DNA of 64,000 nucleotides, taken from Chloranthus sessilifolius (lineage: Eukaryota; Streptophyta; Magnoliopsida; Chloranthales; Chloranthaceae). A model generated the notes under the pieces. The model saw only the letters and a list, made by a program, of their open reading frames with translations, was not told the origin of the DNA and did not search any database. Location of the stretch: positions 103,417,097 through 103,481,096 of the forward strand of contig CM037590.1 of NCBI GenBank assembly GCA_021018995.1, read 5' to 3'. This document shows positions 23,748 to 38,700 of the stretch, in pieces. Within the stretch, counting starts at the first letter, position 1; the number at the start of each line of letters is the position of its first letter. A program made the translations under genes and the position numbers.

Positions 23748-26700
23748 GTACTTTTGCTAACCTTGGAATCTTTTATTATAGACCTGTGCTGGACACTACA
23801 TTCATTTAAGGAGCCTTTGAAAAATGTGTACTGAATTCATCACAATACTGCACTTTGTGGAGTATTACCATATCAATCTGCTTATTTAGTTTCTGGAGAA
23901 GTACCTTTGCAACCTGTAGTTGTATATGTTACTGTTAATTGTACTTAAATTTTTTATTATTTGTTCATTTGTACCCATTGAGCACTGCGGAATTTGTATG
24001 GAAGATTTAATACCTAGGAATCTATCCTTCTCGAAAAACTTTTTAACTTACTTTGTTATTATATTGAGGTAAGTCTCTGTATTTATCTTAGGAATGTTAA
24101 TTGGTGCACAGCATATTTAAGATTAATATCAAGAGTTTTGCTGCATTCTATGCTTAACAAGAGGTTCGATGATAAAAAAAAAAACACACCACATTTTTAA
24201 TGATAGCGTTGTCATAATTTTCGGTAAAAATATCTCTCTGTCTTACATGTTTTGCTGTGGGTTTCTGAACATATCAAATAATAAATTCTTCTTACTCTAT
24301 TACAAGAAGAAGACTAAGTTTCTTTTATCGTGATACAGGTTATTGGAGAACCAGTATATGTTGTAGGAAACTCACTTGGAGGATTTGTGGCACTCTACTT
24401 TGCAGCATACAACCCAAATCTGGTGAAGGGTGTTGGACTGCTCAATGCAACCCCGTTTTGGGGATTTCTTCCTAATCCTGTAAGATCACCGAGACTTGCA
24501 AAGATATTCCCATGGGCTGGAACTTTTCCTCTGCCTGCTAGTGTGAGAAAGCTCATTGAAATCATGTGGGTCTTTCATTTTCTTCCCTAAATGCATCTTG
24601 TTAGTTGCCTAATGCCATATATAATGTTTCCCATGCTCCCAAATCATTGTAGAAGACAAGGAGTCAACATCAGTATTGGGTATCGGTCCATCTTGGACCG
24701 ATACGGATACGGTATTGCTGATACCTTATCGATCGATTTTTTTTGGAAAATATATAAAAAACTGGTTGTATCGGTCAGTATCGGCCGACACTGAGAGCAC
24801 GAGACAGTCTCGGTCCGAACTGATACAGATACCGATACCACCCCTATACCTGTATCGGGATGGTATTGGTATCGGCCGAATTTTGATTCCATGGTAGGAG
24901 CTAACACTTGTACTTAAGGAATTTCTATTTCCAACCTCATAAGGTGGATTTGATAATGGCCAAGATTGATAGGAATGTCTAGAAAATCTTGTTATGAGCA
25001 ACTTACCCTTGTTAGTGGGTGAAAATAGCTTGTCCTCTTTTATTTGCAAGGATTGGTGAACTCTTTGAATGATTTTTCTAGTCTTTGATGTTTCATTTCA
25101 ATCTTAAATTCCACCAGAAGAAAGTGCTTTGAATTTTCTATATGCAAAGATAATTGTTTGATTGGCCGCATTACTGATGAGATGAGAATATTTTCTTTTG
25201 TGCAATTTAGATGGCAAAAGATAATTGATCCTAGAAGCATACGGGAGGTTCTTAAACAAGTTTATGCCGATCATTCAACAAAGGTTGACAAAGTCTTTTC
25301 TCACATACTTGAGACAACACAACACCCGGCAGCAGCTGCATCATTTGCCTCTATTATGTTTGCACCTAAAGGACAGCTTTCTTTCCAGGAAGCTTTATCT
25401 AGGTATTTCAAGAATTCAATCTGGTTCAGATTTATCATTTATTCATGCTTACATTTCAATCTTTCTTGTTCATTGCTAATCAGCTGCCACCTGCTTGTCG
25501 AATTTTCTTTTGTTGACCTACAGAAGTTATCATCTTTCTCATTTATTTCTACTCATTTTTATCGGAAATGATCATGCATAGGTGTCGAATGCAACACGTA
25601 CCTATTTGTCTCATGTATGGGAAAGAAGACCCATGGGTAAAGCCTGTTTGGGGTTTTCAAGTGAAAAGGCAGGTGCCTGAAGCTCCATACTATGAAATCA
25701 GCCCTGCTGGCCATTGCCCCCACGATGAGGTTCCTGAGGTACTTGGTCCTTGATCGTTCACCTTCCATTTCCTCATATCGTTCATACTCACTTGACTTAT
25801 ATATACCAGCAAAATAATTCATTCTTGAGCACTAAAAAATCTATTTAAATGTATGACATGTTTTGAGAGGATAGCTTAATCCTTTTTTTTTCTTTTTTTC
25901 TTTTTTGTGAATCAGTAATAACATGAATTAAACAGAAAAAGATTACCCTGAAAAAGTAACACCAAACAAACCTGGCGTGAACAAAACAATCAGAAACTAA
26001 GGGGACATCAGGATAGTGTCATCCCATCATAATACACCAGATCCTAAACTGGGTAGAACAACCAGCAAATGACCACACTCCAACCCTGTTTAGACATCTG
26101 ATCAGCCATATCATTGGCTTCACGGAGAATACAAGAGAAGATAATGGTACCCTATCTCCGAAGCCCCTTCAATCTCATTGAAAACTGCATCTAATTGCCA
26201 GGGACAATTCAGACCAGACGATGCCCACTTTTATAATGTTGGGTGAGTCACTTTAATGATAGCAAGACAACTGAAATTAGATAGGAAACCCTTCAACCCT
26301 TCTAGTCGGTATTCATTACTTACAACCAAGGTGTCAACTCGCGTACTGGTATCGAGTATTGGTCCATTGAGGACTGATACGAATCGGCCGATACGGGTTC
26401 CGTACCGGCCGATACCCGATACGTATCGGCTGATTCATACTGATACCCGAGTTGGTACCTGATACGTATCGGTACATGCCGATACGTATCGGTACCTGCC
26501 GAAATTTGATACCTTGCTGCGGACTATTTTAATAATTTAGTAGTTTTGAATAACAACTGGTAATGAATTAGCTGCAGACTTAGTTAGTGAATGCACGAGC
26601 CAATCAACGTACTGGCTTTCTTTGTTTGACATCTCTTGGTGGCTTTTGTCGCTTTTATCTCCTGCCTTTGCTTTCTCACTTTTATTAGCTATCAGTCTTA

Positions 26701-29700
26701 TCATTTGCTTTATTAGTGATCAGTCTTGTCATTTGCTTTGGTACGACAATTTAAGTCCATTCATAAAGTTAAAGAAGCTCTTCCCTTTCTTGAACGAACA
26801 ACTACCTTTAAGGGCTTTGCTTGTAGGTATTCATCACTCAGGGCTATGTTGATTATTCAGCCTAGTTGAGAATAACAACCAGTAATAAATTAGCTCCTGG
26901 TGTAGCAAGAAATGCACAAGCCAATCAACGTACTAGCTTTACTTGAGAGTGCATTTAAGTCTCTTGATATTTCAAGCAATGCACATGAAAGGATCTCCGG
27001 GAGGGTGGGGTTAGACCAACAGGAATTAATAACAGGTAAGAAAGTGTGGTGTCGAGCCCTTGCAGAAATGAATCTGAATGGAGAGGGGCTTTTTGACCAG
27101 GCTTGATTGATGACAGTGACCATGGGAGTGTGATCAGAAGATTTGCTATTTAAGAAGTGGGTGATGCATTTGGCAAGAAGTCGGTGTCGAGCCCTTGCAG
27201 ATATGAATCTGAATGGAGAGGGGCTTTTTGACCAGGCTGTATCGACGACTGTGACCATGGGAGTGTGATCAGAAGATTTGCTATTTAAGAAGTGGGTGAT
27301 GCATTTTGGCAAGGAGGAGATCCAGTAGATATTCACGAGGGTTCGGTCCAACCGTGCAGCAATCCTTTCATAAGAGGCTTGGTAAAGAGAAATTTACTCC
27401 ACCACTGAAATTATAAAAGAACCTGCAATCCTGAAGAACATCAATGAATTCAAGCACCAGATTCATGGGGACAAGGTGTCCTCCAATTTTTTCGGACCTT
27501 AACCTAGTGATATTAAAATCATGTTTAAGAATCCAAGGACTAGAGAGAGAGATGCAACTATATTTCACAGATTGGCCCACAAAGCTCTTCTATCAGTAGC
27601 TAGATTGCCGCCGTAGATGATAAACAAATGGAAAATTCTGTTCCCAGGAATCCAAGCAGCCTCATAGTGAATAATTTGGTCCGTGATCAACTTGCAGTTG
27701 CACTGTAAGGAGAGCATCCCAAGATCGCACAAAGCAATTATTGTAGCTGTTTGGCAAATGCTGACATGGTTGACAGTGCCTATTTATTCTTTGATCCACT
27801 CTTTTTAGATTTGATTCATTCACTGTGAATTCCACAATACTAGAAGACCCACATTCTTTCTCATTATCAATTGTCTAACATCCCTGCAGTGACTGGGACT
27901 ATTTAGTCACCTCATGTTCCAACATCCAACATTCATTTAGAAGAGGGGGCTGGATCTATTTTAGGATCCAAATTTTCGATCTCAATATAGTTTATCTGAT
28001 CATTTTTCACCCGGGAAACAACACAATTATTGTTGTTTTCTTTCCGTTGGCTCAATTTCGATGATTTGAATTGTGAGATGGCAGAGGCTTTACGATGGGG
28101 ACAGCCGATTCAAGTATCTGCCCATAACATATAGGAGGCGGAAGAAGAATGTCAAAGTGATCAGAAAGAAGAATGCTCAAATCGAAGGACTGAAGACGTG
28201 CTTTAGTCGATCGATTGACCCTAGCCCATGGGTTAAAATATCGGGTTACCGATACGTATCGTCCGAGCTCCAAAACGATACGTATCGGACGATACGTATC
28301 GGTACCGGTCTGTATCGGACGATACATTGAATGTATCGTTCGATACATTCAATACATTTGAATGTATCGAACGATACATTCAATGTATCGTTCGTGTCCA
28401 ATACCGATACGTATCGTCCGATACGTATCGGTATCGGACGATATTTTGATCCATGCCCTAGCCTTCGATCGATCTAGGGTGGGCAGAGGACACATATTTT
28501 AAGAGCATTTAATGTTTCTCAGTCGATTGATTGATCCGGATTTTTCGATCGATCGATTTTTGTCATTGGCTTCGGGCAATTTAATTATTTCCCAGTCGAT
28601 CGATGACTCCGGAATTAATCGATTGATCGATCGCTCGAGTTTTGACTGAATTTTGTTATTTTAGTCAAAATTTCTTTTTAGTGTTTTATTTGCTTTAGGA
28701 CTTTTCTAATTTCGTACTAGGGTTTGGTTAGCCTATTTAAAGGCTTGTAAAACAACATTATTATTGATGATTAATGAATGAAAATTGAGAGCTTGCTTTT
28801 GTGCAAACCCTAGAAGACTTGTGAAGAGTTTTCAACCGAAAGACCGAATCTTTCAAAACCTGAGGAGTGAATCTTTATTTCTTGTGCGACTTGGTGCGAA
28901 GCTGACGTACAGCCTTGGTGTGAAGCCTCGGAACCCTTGGTGTGAAGCCTTAGATCTATCCTTCTATTTTATCTTCTCTCATTATTGTTTGGTAATATCT
29001 CCCCTATTTGCTTTGATAAAATTGAAAAACCCCAAATCTTTATTAATTTATATCTTTGATCTTATCCTTTTATTTGCCTTAATCATTCGAACCTTATTTA
29101 TTCAAACCCTAGAGGAGTCAAGAGACGATACCATAATTGCTTGGTGCCCTAAACTAGATTAAAACTCGAGTCCTTCATCGGATCCATTTTTCTAGATCGG
29201 GAATTATTGCATGCACACGCTAAATGAAATTAATTTAATTGTTTTAATTGAATTCATTAAATTATTTTATGTGTTTGGGTGATTTCGAATATTTCCGTTA
29301 TTCAATTTAATCTGAGGTTAATACCAAATTCGCATTAATTAGAGTTTAGCGTTTGTCCCGCATCACTTTACACTGAGTTTCACTCTTCATGGATTTTGTT
29401 TCCTTTGCTACATCTGTCTCAGAAAGAGGATTCAACACCTCAATATGAGAGAAGTCTTAATAAAAAAATAAACTCATAACCATCAGCTTCTACAACAAAA
29501 GGGTTTTGGAAAGCACAAGAGGGAGTTAAGGCTGTGATCCAGGGTAATGTAATCCTCAGAGGACGCACCAGGGTTGGGGATTTATCCTGGATGCAATAGG
29601 TGGAGGGATTTGAATTGGGAGATTCAGATTAGTTTCAGCATCAAGGAAGATTTCCCAGTGTCTGCCAGGTTCTTTCCTATCTAGTTCTGAGAGGATAGAG

Positions 29701-32700
29701 AACTTGTTGTTTTCAAGAACGGGATTTGTCTGGTGGGGGATAGGAGTTGACCGCAATGGTAGATTTTGAATCCATATCACGGGGAATAGATGAACAAGCA
29801 ACAGAGGTAGGGATAGTGGTGATGATCGAAGGATTATCATAACTCAATGTAAGCATCATTCCCTTTAGATTTTACTTTTCATAGGCGATTAGACTATAGA
29901 GGTTTTAGTGGCTGTGGTGGGCTTTGAGATGGATGCTGTAGGGAAATGAGAAGCCAAGTGACCGAAGGAGAAACCTTATCCAGAGCAGATGTTGATAAAA
30001 CCTCTTGAACAAATTCATTTTCTCCTTCAATGTTGATTCTGATGGTATCAGGGAGAGTTTTATTAGCAGAGACTTCCACACAGACTCTAGTGAAGGTAAG
30101 TTGTTCCCAAGCAGCTGTTGCATCATCCAATAAAAACGATACATTTTGGGTATTTGTATTGGGGGTTCTCTTAAATGATTTTCGGTATTTGTATTAGGGG
30201 ACACTTCAGTGATCCAAATTAAAAAATTAAAAAAACCGGACAATACATTGAATTTAATATAAAGACTCCATGGATAGGAACAAAAAACGAGATATTGAAG
30301 TAGTTCTGATGATTCAATAATACCATTACTTCAATTCAGAGTTATTAGTTATTTCGACCAGATGTGTCAAGGTGTCTCCTATTCAGGCAGAATACTGTCT
30401 CCTATTGTCACTAAGTAACTGAAATAAACCTTAGAAACAGAAGAAGGGGGAAAGTGAGGAAGAAACAGATAATTATGTATTTACAAAATACCGTCTCAAT
30501 TCATCCTAACTCATTAGATCCGGGAACATATCTAGGGGAGACGCGTTGGGGCCTGTAGCTCAGAGGATTAGAGCACGTGGCTACCAACCACGGTGTCGAC
30601 CAATCCCTCCTTCCAGATACCTTGTAGTGCGCCTTCAAGGTTATTCAATCTCTGGGAAGGGTATCGTCTAATACATTGAATGTATCACCCGGTCTGATAC
30701 ATTGAATGTATCACCTGGCACATTGAAAATATCAAGGTATCGTTCGATACATCGAAAATATCAATGTATATATATATTTTTATCATTGGTTAGGCGAAAA
30801 ATATATTAAAAACTGAAGAAAAATAACAAGAGAACATACCTTTGCGGCAATGAGAAACTACCGAAAAGACAAGAAAAGAGAAGTAAAATCCCACTCAAAC
30901 TCTCTCCCCGAAACAACACCAAGACCAATAACACCAACACAACAGGAAAGGAGAAGAGGTAAAAGGGTAAGGCACGGGAAAAGAGAGGTCGAGGGACAAG
31001 GATCTGTAGAGCAGGGGCTACTGAAGAGAGTCCCAAAAGTTGAAAAAGCCTGAGTGATCATCCAAAAGTTAGCCATAGGTCATGGACGTCCAATGGAGAA
31101 GAAAGTTTCTGACTGAGTCTACAACCAGGGCACGAGGTCTAGCTTTGTGTTGGAAAACCCTGTTGTTCCTCTCTAGCAAAATGGCCCAAAGGACAACAAA
31201 AGGGGTGATTGCCCAAATCTGCGCGATCTCATTATCTCGGGCTACTCCCCCTCCCATTGGTGTAGCAATAAGTCTATAGAGTCTGGGAAAACCCAAGAGA
31301 TCCCGAACTTGGCAAGAACCAACCCCCACACGTTCCTAGAGAAAGTTTAGTAGATCAACGAATGAGAAGGCGATTCCCTACCCTTCATGCAGAGGAGACA
31401 ACACCTATTAGTGATAGCGAGACCTCGTTTCTGGAGCTGATCCCTAGTGAGGATCCGTCCCCAAGCTGCAGACTAGGCAAAAAAGCAGATCTTGGGGGGA
31501 ACCTTAGCTTCCCCAAACCTCAGACACTTAGGCTTGTCCCCGTGAGCAGATATGTGATTGTTGAGGGCAGAGTAGGAGGAAACCGAGAAGATACCCTTAG
31601 TACTCTTATCCCAAGTTCTACAGTCCCTACCCGAGATATTCGGGAAAGCGCCTTGAAGTGTTTCGAAAAGACTGATATATTCATCGATTTTTTAATCTTT
31701 TAGCATTCTTCTAGTGATAACGTTCCATACCCAAACACTACCATTAATCGAAGCAAAGTCCCTGATGACCACATTCTGACGAGCAACGATTCAGAAGATA
31801 TTTGGGAAGGAGTCTCTCAGTCACTCATTCTGATCCCATTTGTGATGGGGACATCAACTTAACCGACCGATGCCACGAGCTAGTTTCATCGGTGATGAAA
31901 CGTTTTGGGTCCGAGGGATTGATGGGGACACCGACACTATGGATATAAGCTTTGGGTCATATCGCGTATACTGGCATCGGAAGAAACGAAGAGGGAACCA
32001 AAACCAGAGTACATCAGCTTCAGAAAGAGCTTAAAGGAGTACTCACTGCCCAAACTCGCTCAAGCGACCCAACTTCCAGCTTGAACGAGAAGGCTTTAGA
32101 AATAAGGCCAAACTTTCGGCCAAAACTCATGCGAGCGACCTTGGTTATCGCTCGAGCGAGCCATCGAAGAGCAAAGAGGATTTCTCTCGGGAACAAGTCG
32201 CTCAAGTGAGCATTGGTTGTCGCTCGAGCGAGTCAACGGAGAACGCATAAGATTTCTCTCGGGAACAAGTCGCTCGAGCGAGCATCGGTTGTCACTTGAG
32301 CGAGTCAATGTCAAACTATGATGTCTTTTGTCCTTTTTCTAGGTTTTCTTTTGAATCGAATGTAAGTGTTTTAGGATAGTTTGGTAATTTTTTTGTTTTA
32401 GGGTTTTTCCTTTGAGGCCTACTATATAAGGTCATTATAAGCATTGTAAAAAGGGATTATTGATTGATTGTTTATGAATAAAAAATGCATTGCATTTTAG
32501 GGCTTGAGATGAGCTTACAAGGAGAGTGATTCTTCTGTTCCAGGAGGGTTTGGTGTGAGGCTAAGGGCGCGATGGTTATAATTTTCTAACCTTTTCTATC
32601 TTTATCTCTATATTTTTCTGCTTTCTTTCCGACCCCTTAAACTTATTTTATCCAATTCCTATTGAGCATTCCAAAATTCCAAAACCCTAGTTTTCATCTG

Positions 32701-35700
32701 AACCATTGGATTGATCTGATTCAACAAGCCCTAGAAAGATCTAGTGATTTCATTTTGGATCTACGAAACGATGCCCTAATCTGGAAGATGCTAGAGTTCT
32801 ATCTCTAGGATCACTCCTTCCGCGAAACTAATGGATCTCGCGCATCGGATTGGACCCTATCCGAATCTCTCACGATCAGTCAAACGGAAATCTACGAAAC
32901 CCTATGGTATCGCGATAATTTTGAGATTTTTGTTTAAATTAATTTGTCTAAATTCAGCAACTAGCATATCATATTCATTCATGAGTTTTATGGGCGTTGT
33001 CTCGCGTCAGTTTTGGTATCAAAGCCCAGGTTCTTGGTTAGGGCATATTTTGTGGCATTTTAATTTTATCGCATTTAATTTCGTTTGCGTTCATTAGTGT
33101 GCACATCTAGTGTTTGTTGAAAGTCCTCATTCATTTTGGTTCATATTTGCATGTCATTTCAATTTCATTGAATTTTATTTCATTTGTGTGGTCACTGGTA
33201 TGCACATCTTGTGCTTGTTAAAATTACTCAGTCATTGTGTGGTTCATGGTTGCTTGTATTTTAAAATTCATGTTTCAGTAGTGTTGTGCCGATCATCATG
33301 CACGACCCTCTTGCACGTCAACGTGAGTTCCTTATCCGTCGTGAAAGGATACTAGCCAAACAAGGAAATTGTTACACTCCAAATCCTAGGCGAGGTTCTG
33401 GAAGTCGCGATGAGATTAGAGTTAGGGCATTGTGAACCCGAATATGATCTTGATAGAAAATCTCTATGGTCTATTCAAGTCGAAGTCCTAGAATTTGAGG
33501 GTACGGTGAACCCTAAATCCTTCGTGGGATGGTTGTCTAGCATAGAGGAGTATTTTGACTCGTATGATGTATTGGATGAGTGTAAGGTTGAGTTAGCCAA
33601 GACGAGATTGGTAAGCCATGTCAAAACCCTATTGGGCTAATGTGGAGTTTCGACGCGAGTTAGTTTGAAGTACGCCTACACATGATGGGAGGATATGAAT
33701 GAGCGACTTACTGAGAAGTATGTTCCTTTCACGCACTGCCACCTCCTACGGTGTTTGGAAGCTAATGTGGATAAGTGTCATCACACACCCAACTTGAGTC
33801 AAGGAGCACCTATACTAAAGAGAGCTCTAACTTCGGGGTTCAACCATTGAAATCCGCAAACTCCTACGAGGCTCCAAATTGATCACAAGAAAGGAATTGT
33901 CCATGAAGAATATACCGTGATTACTCCGAATCCTCAAATCGATAACGGGAAAGGAGCGATTATTAAGAGCTCCAAAACTAGTGGTCACAATAAATGTTAC
34001 AAGTGTCACAGATTTGGATACTTTGCTTATCAATGCCCCTCAAAATTTCCCGCTCAAAATATATTGACTAAAAGAGAGTTCTAAGCAGCCAGGAATGTGA
34101 ACGTGGAAGAAATTGTGTATGACCCTAGTACCGTCATAAGTGAAGAGGAGATAGAAGAAGCTGAAGAAAGTCTATTTTGTATTAAATAAATTTCTATTTC
34201 TCTTGTGAGTGGTGCTATTGAGTTGCTCACACGTGAACTAATCGAATCATGGTTCAAAATTTCGGCCGAAATGTTTCAGTTTCGAATCCCACCGAAATCG
34301 AAACAAAAACACTAAATTTCTGTAGTTTTCGGTAATGTACGAAGATTTCGGCCGAAATTTCAGTCCAAAATTTCAGTTTTTGTCCCCATTGAAACCGAAA
34401 CGAAATCCAAAATTTTGAATCTTGAATCGAATCACTTACACATGATTTGTTAGTGTCCATGGAGTTAGTTGTTCACGAGTTCCTGGTGTTGGTAGAGTCT
34501 ACTACACGAGTCACTAGTGCTAGTAGAGTCCACTACACAGGAGTCATTCGTGTCACACGCACATGAGCATATCGAGTTCGCAGATGCATTTGCACAACAT
34601 ATTCATAGCTTGCATGCTGAAATTAGACAAAAGATTAATTTAAGCAATGAGCAATATAAGTTATCGGCAGATTCACATAGACGTTTCAAAGAGTTCCAGA
34701 TTGGTGATCAAGTGATGGTTCGGATTAGGCCTGAACGGTTCCCAGCAGGAGTCACGAAGAAGCTCCAAGCCTACGGCGTTGGACCTTTTAGGATTGTGGC
34801 AAAGAGTGGTCCTAATGCATATGTTCTTGACCTTCCTCCAGATATGGGAGTTACTTCAACGCTCAATGTGGAAGGCCTAGTTCCTTATCTAGACTCAACC
34901 CCACTTCTTAGAACTCCTTTTCAATGTCCTTTCTTTGTACACCAATCCCGATCTGACAACTCCTATTTTTTCCTCCTCTGAACAAGATGAGTAGCGAGGT
35001 CATTGAGAAGATCTTGGATGATCTTGTGGCATTCACCCACGGTAGAGAGTTTATGGTTTATGAGATAAAGTGGTTGGTAGGTCGACTTCCGAGAGTGCAT
35101 GGGCCAATCATGAAAGAGTTCACCGTTTGAATTCTTGTATTTCCGACCAATATCACAATCACACTTCATTGATGATGGAGACTTTCGGATTCGGGAGAGT
35201 TGATGAGAAGTTTCAAAAATATTTAGTAGAGTGGGTTGGCAAGCTGGGCTATTGGATTTATTGAGAAGAGGTTTACTGTGTGCGCCTCGATACAATCAAC
35301 CGAAGTGATAATCATACGACGCCGGGTGCTGCGACTGCTTGGGCTAGTTGCAAAGAGTTTCACTGTTTGGGTCCCGATACACTTGACCAGTACTACATGT
35401 GTATTTCATCAGAGATGAAACCTTTTGGGTCCGAGGGAAAAGATGGGGATGTCAATTTAATCGACCGATGTCACGAGCTAGTTTCATCAGTAATGAAATA
35501 TTTTGGGTTCAAGGGATTGATGGGGACACCGACACTATGGATATAGGCTTTGGGCCATATCGCGTACACCGGCGTCGGAAGAAACGAAGAGGGAACGAAA
35601 ACTAAAGTACATCAGCTTCAGAAAGAGCCTAAAGGAGTACTCACTGCTCAAACTCCCTCAAGCGACCCCACTTTCCGCTCGAGCGAGAAGGCTTCGGAAA

Positions 35701-38700
35701 TAAGGTCAAACTTTCGGCTAAAACTTGGGCGAGCGACCTTGGTTATCGCTCGAGCGAGCCATCGAAGAGCACAGAGGATTTCTCTCGGGAACAAGTTGCT
35801 CGAGCGAGCATCGGTTGTCGCTCTAGAGAGTCAACGAAGAACGCAGAAGATTTCTCTCGGGAACAAGTCGCTCAAGCGAGCATTGGTCGTCACTCGAGCT
35901 AGTCAACGTCGAGCTATGATCCCTTTAGTCATTTTCCTGGGTTTTCTTTTGAATCGAATGTAATTGTTTTAGGGTAGTTTGGTAATTTTTTTGTTTTAGG
36001 GTTTTTCTTTTGAGGCCTACTATATAAGGTCAGTATAAGAATTATAAAATGTGATTATTGATTGATTGTTTATGAATTTTAGGGCTTGAGATGAGCTTGC
36101 AAGAAGAGTGATTTTTCTTTTCCGGGAGGGTTTGGTGTGAGGCCAAGGGTGCGATGGCCATAATTTTCTAACCTTTTCTATCTTTATCTCTCTATTTTTC
36201 TGCTTTCTTTCCGATCCCTTAGACCTATTTTATCCAATTCCTATTGAGCATTTCGAAATTCCAAAACCCTAGTTTTCATCTGAACCGTTGGATCGATCTG
36301 ATTCAACAAGATCTAGAAAGATCTACTGATTTCATTTTGGATCTATGAACCGACGCCCTAATCTGGAAGATGCTAGAGTTCTTTCTCTAGGATCGCCCCT
36401 TCTGTGAAACTAACGGATCTCGCGCAACGAATTGGACCCTAGCCGAAACTCGCACGATCAGTCAAACGGAAGTCTACGAAACCGTAAGGTATTGTGATAA
36501 TTTTGAGATTTTTGTTTAAATTAATCTGTCTAAATTCGACAATTAGCATATCATATTCATTCACGAGTTTTAGGGTCGTTGTCCCGCGTCAATTTGTCGT
36601 TCCAAAAACAATTTTTTCTCCATCTCTCCAATTGAATTTGATACACCTATCAAAATGGCCCTTAATTGATCTTACCCCTTTATACCACCCTGAACCGCTG
36701 CGGTGGCTAGAGATGGGATCCCAGCTGTTTCTTTCCAAACCGTATTCCTTCTTGACGATCTGTCACCATAACAGATGCTGGTTCTTGACCTCTCCAATTC
36801 TCCATAGCCATTTCCCAAAAGTGCCATGTTCATAAATTTAAAATTGCGAATGCCTAGCCTCCATCATGTTTATTGGTACAACAATCCTTCAGTTGACAAC
36901 ATGAAGTTTGCCATTATTGCCGCCTCCCACCCATAAGAAATCTTTGATAATTTTTTCTTTTGTGTTTAAGACGGAAGTTGGGGGGCCAAAAAAATGGACA
37001 TGTGGAAAATAGGTAAAACCGAGACGGTGGATTTAATGAGAGTGAGACGGCCTTCATTACTTAACATTTTGCTTTTCCTCGTAGCAAGCCTCTTCCGAAA
37101 AGGATGGATAACCAGGTCCAAGTGCTGAATTTTGGGCTTACCAATGTTTCGGGGCAGGCCCAAGTAATTGAAAGAAAGCTTTTCTTCAAGACAACTAAAA
37201 GATTCTGCAAAAAAATAGGTGTTTAACTAAAGAAGATTGATGCCAACCACTTTAGACTTTTGAAGGTTAACCTTCTGCCAAGAAACCGCTTCAAAAATCG
37301 AAAGCACAATGAAGACATTTCTAACTTCCGGAGGAGAAGGGCTACAAAAAATCATAGTATCGTCCGCAAATTATTGGTGAGAACTTGAAAGCTGGTCAGA
37401 GATGTGAAAGGCGTTGAAAAGATTCAGATCTGTCACTTTTTGGAGGAGGCTTGATGCGGAAAAAATCGCACGCTAACCCTAAAATAACGTAAATCCCGCA
37501 CAATAGGGGTTAGGATTCTCACATGTCAATTAAAACATAAATAAAAAGGAAAATAGGGGTAGAAGAAGAACCAAGGAATTGTTCTAAGGAAGAAAAGTTG
37601 GCCTCACACCAAACCGCAAGCGGGAGAAGAATCACTCTTCTAACGAAAATTCATCTCAAGTTCTCTAGAATTCGCACAAAGCAAAACTCAATTTTTTCAT
37701 TCATCATCAATAATTAATTCTCATAAGAGATTACAATGTGTATTTATAAAGAAAAGAAACTGTAGGAATACTACTTAAAATAAAACTCCTAATCAACCAT
37801 TAAAACTTTCTAATCTAACGGTTATACTTAATTTCACCATTAATCCCTTTTTTTATTACACAATCACTTTTGGAGGGTCAACTGATGGTTGATTGATGTG
37901 AAAATGGTCTTGTTTGAAAGCTTATCGAAGCAACTTTCCAATAAGACAAGAATCACACAATTCCAACACATATTGGTAGACTTATGACTACTTTTTCGAT
38001 GGTTGCGCAGAAAGTGACGAAATTAACAGTCACATATCACATATATGTGCTTGACCCCTAAATAATTCATATAAGGAAACTAATCATAAAATAAACCATT
38101 TATTAAAAGAATCCTAATAAAAAAAGGAAACTAAACTTAGATAAAATATTTCCTAAAATAATGTGTACACGAGTTTTTAACGGGTCTTTTTTTAAAAACT
38201 CATTCGTGGGTACACTTTCTCTTTTGGCGTTTCCTCTTTATCTAGCCACGTTCGCAGGCGTATAGGTTTCAATTCCACATTATTCCCCTTACTTTGAAGA
38301 AGGTCGACCTCGAACTTTGGCTAACATGGATTTTCACGGCCAGAATCACAGACAATATATAGGGAACCTCGATCGGAAGCAACTTGGACAAGTAACCCGG
38401 ATTCAACACGGGCGAGATCCGATTTATCTTTGATGCGCGATGGGAATTGACGTCAACACACAACCAATATGATCCTGAGACCTGTGGGTCATGGGACCGA
38501 TAGACTTCATTGTAGACTCGGACTCGGTAGGACTTGTTGTGGATACGTGCTCTTCAACGGTCTCGAGCTTTTCAACGGTGTCGGGATTAGTACTGATATT
38601 GATTGTAAGAGGATTTTCATCAACTCGTACGGAATCTTCGATTGATTTTGGTGCTATTACGGGTTTGGGTAGATGATTGATCACAATTTTGGGTGGGATG

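Larger units (their letters stand above)
31843..36591 (+). mobile_element. Internally deleted chromovirus (element C)
   Basis: LTRs are 31843-33009 and 35441-36591 (TGATGGGGAC ... GTCA; the first T of the 3' copy is A). ATTTG at 31838-31842 and 36592-36596 is an exact 5-bp target duplication. A tRNA-iMet primer-binding site follows the 5' LTR and a GAGGGAAAAGA polypurine tract precedes the 3' LTR. The 2.4-kb interior keeps part of gag and the integrase tail with chromodomain-like sequence. Protease, reverse transcriptase and RNase H are missing. It sits inside a LINE inside PPH intron 4. Confidence 0.95.

Noticed and set aside
23748..23834. Open frame continuing past PPH exon 1
   Set aside because: The GT donor at 23748 and the match of exon 2 to the family show this is intron read-through.
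24591..25049. Overlapping ORFs rich in YRYR on both strands
   Set aside because: They are created by GTATCGG/CCGATAC repeats. Low complexity, no family match.
28785..29162. 125-codon ORF after the solo LTR TATA region
   Set aside because: It is entirely within the LTR and ends with no domain. Its plant-like leader look is LTR transcript sequence.
38491..38676. Plus-strand 61-codon ORF within element D
   Set aside because: Antisense shadow of the 287-codon ORF.
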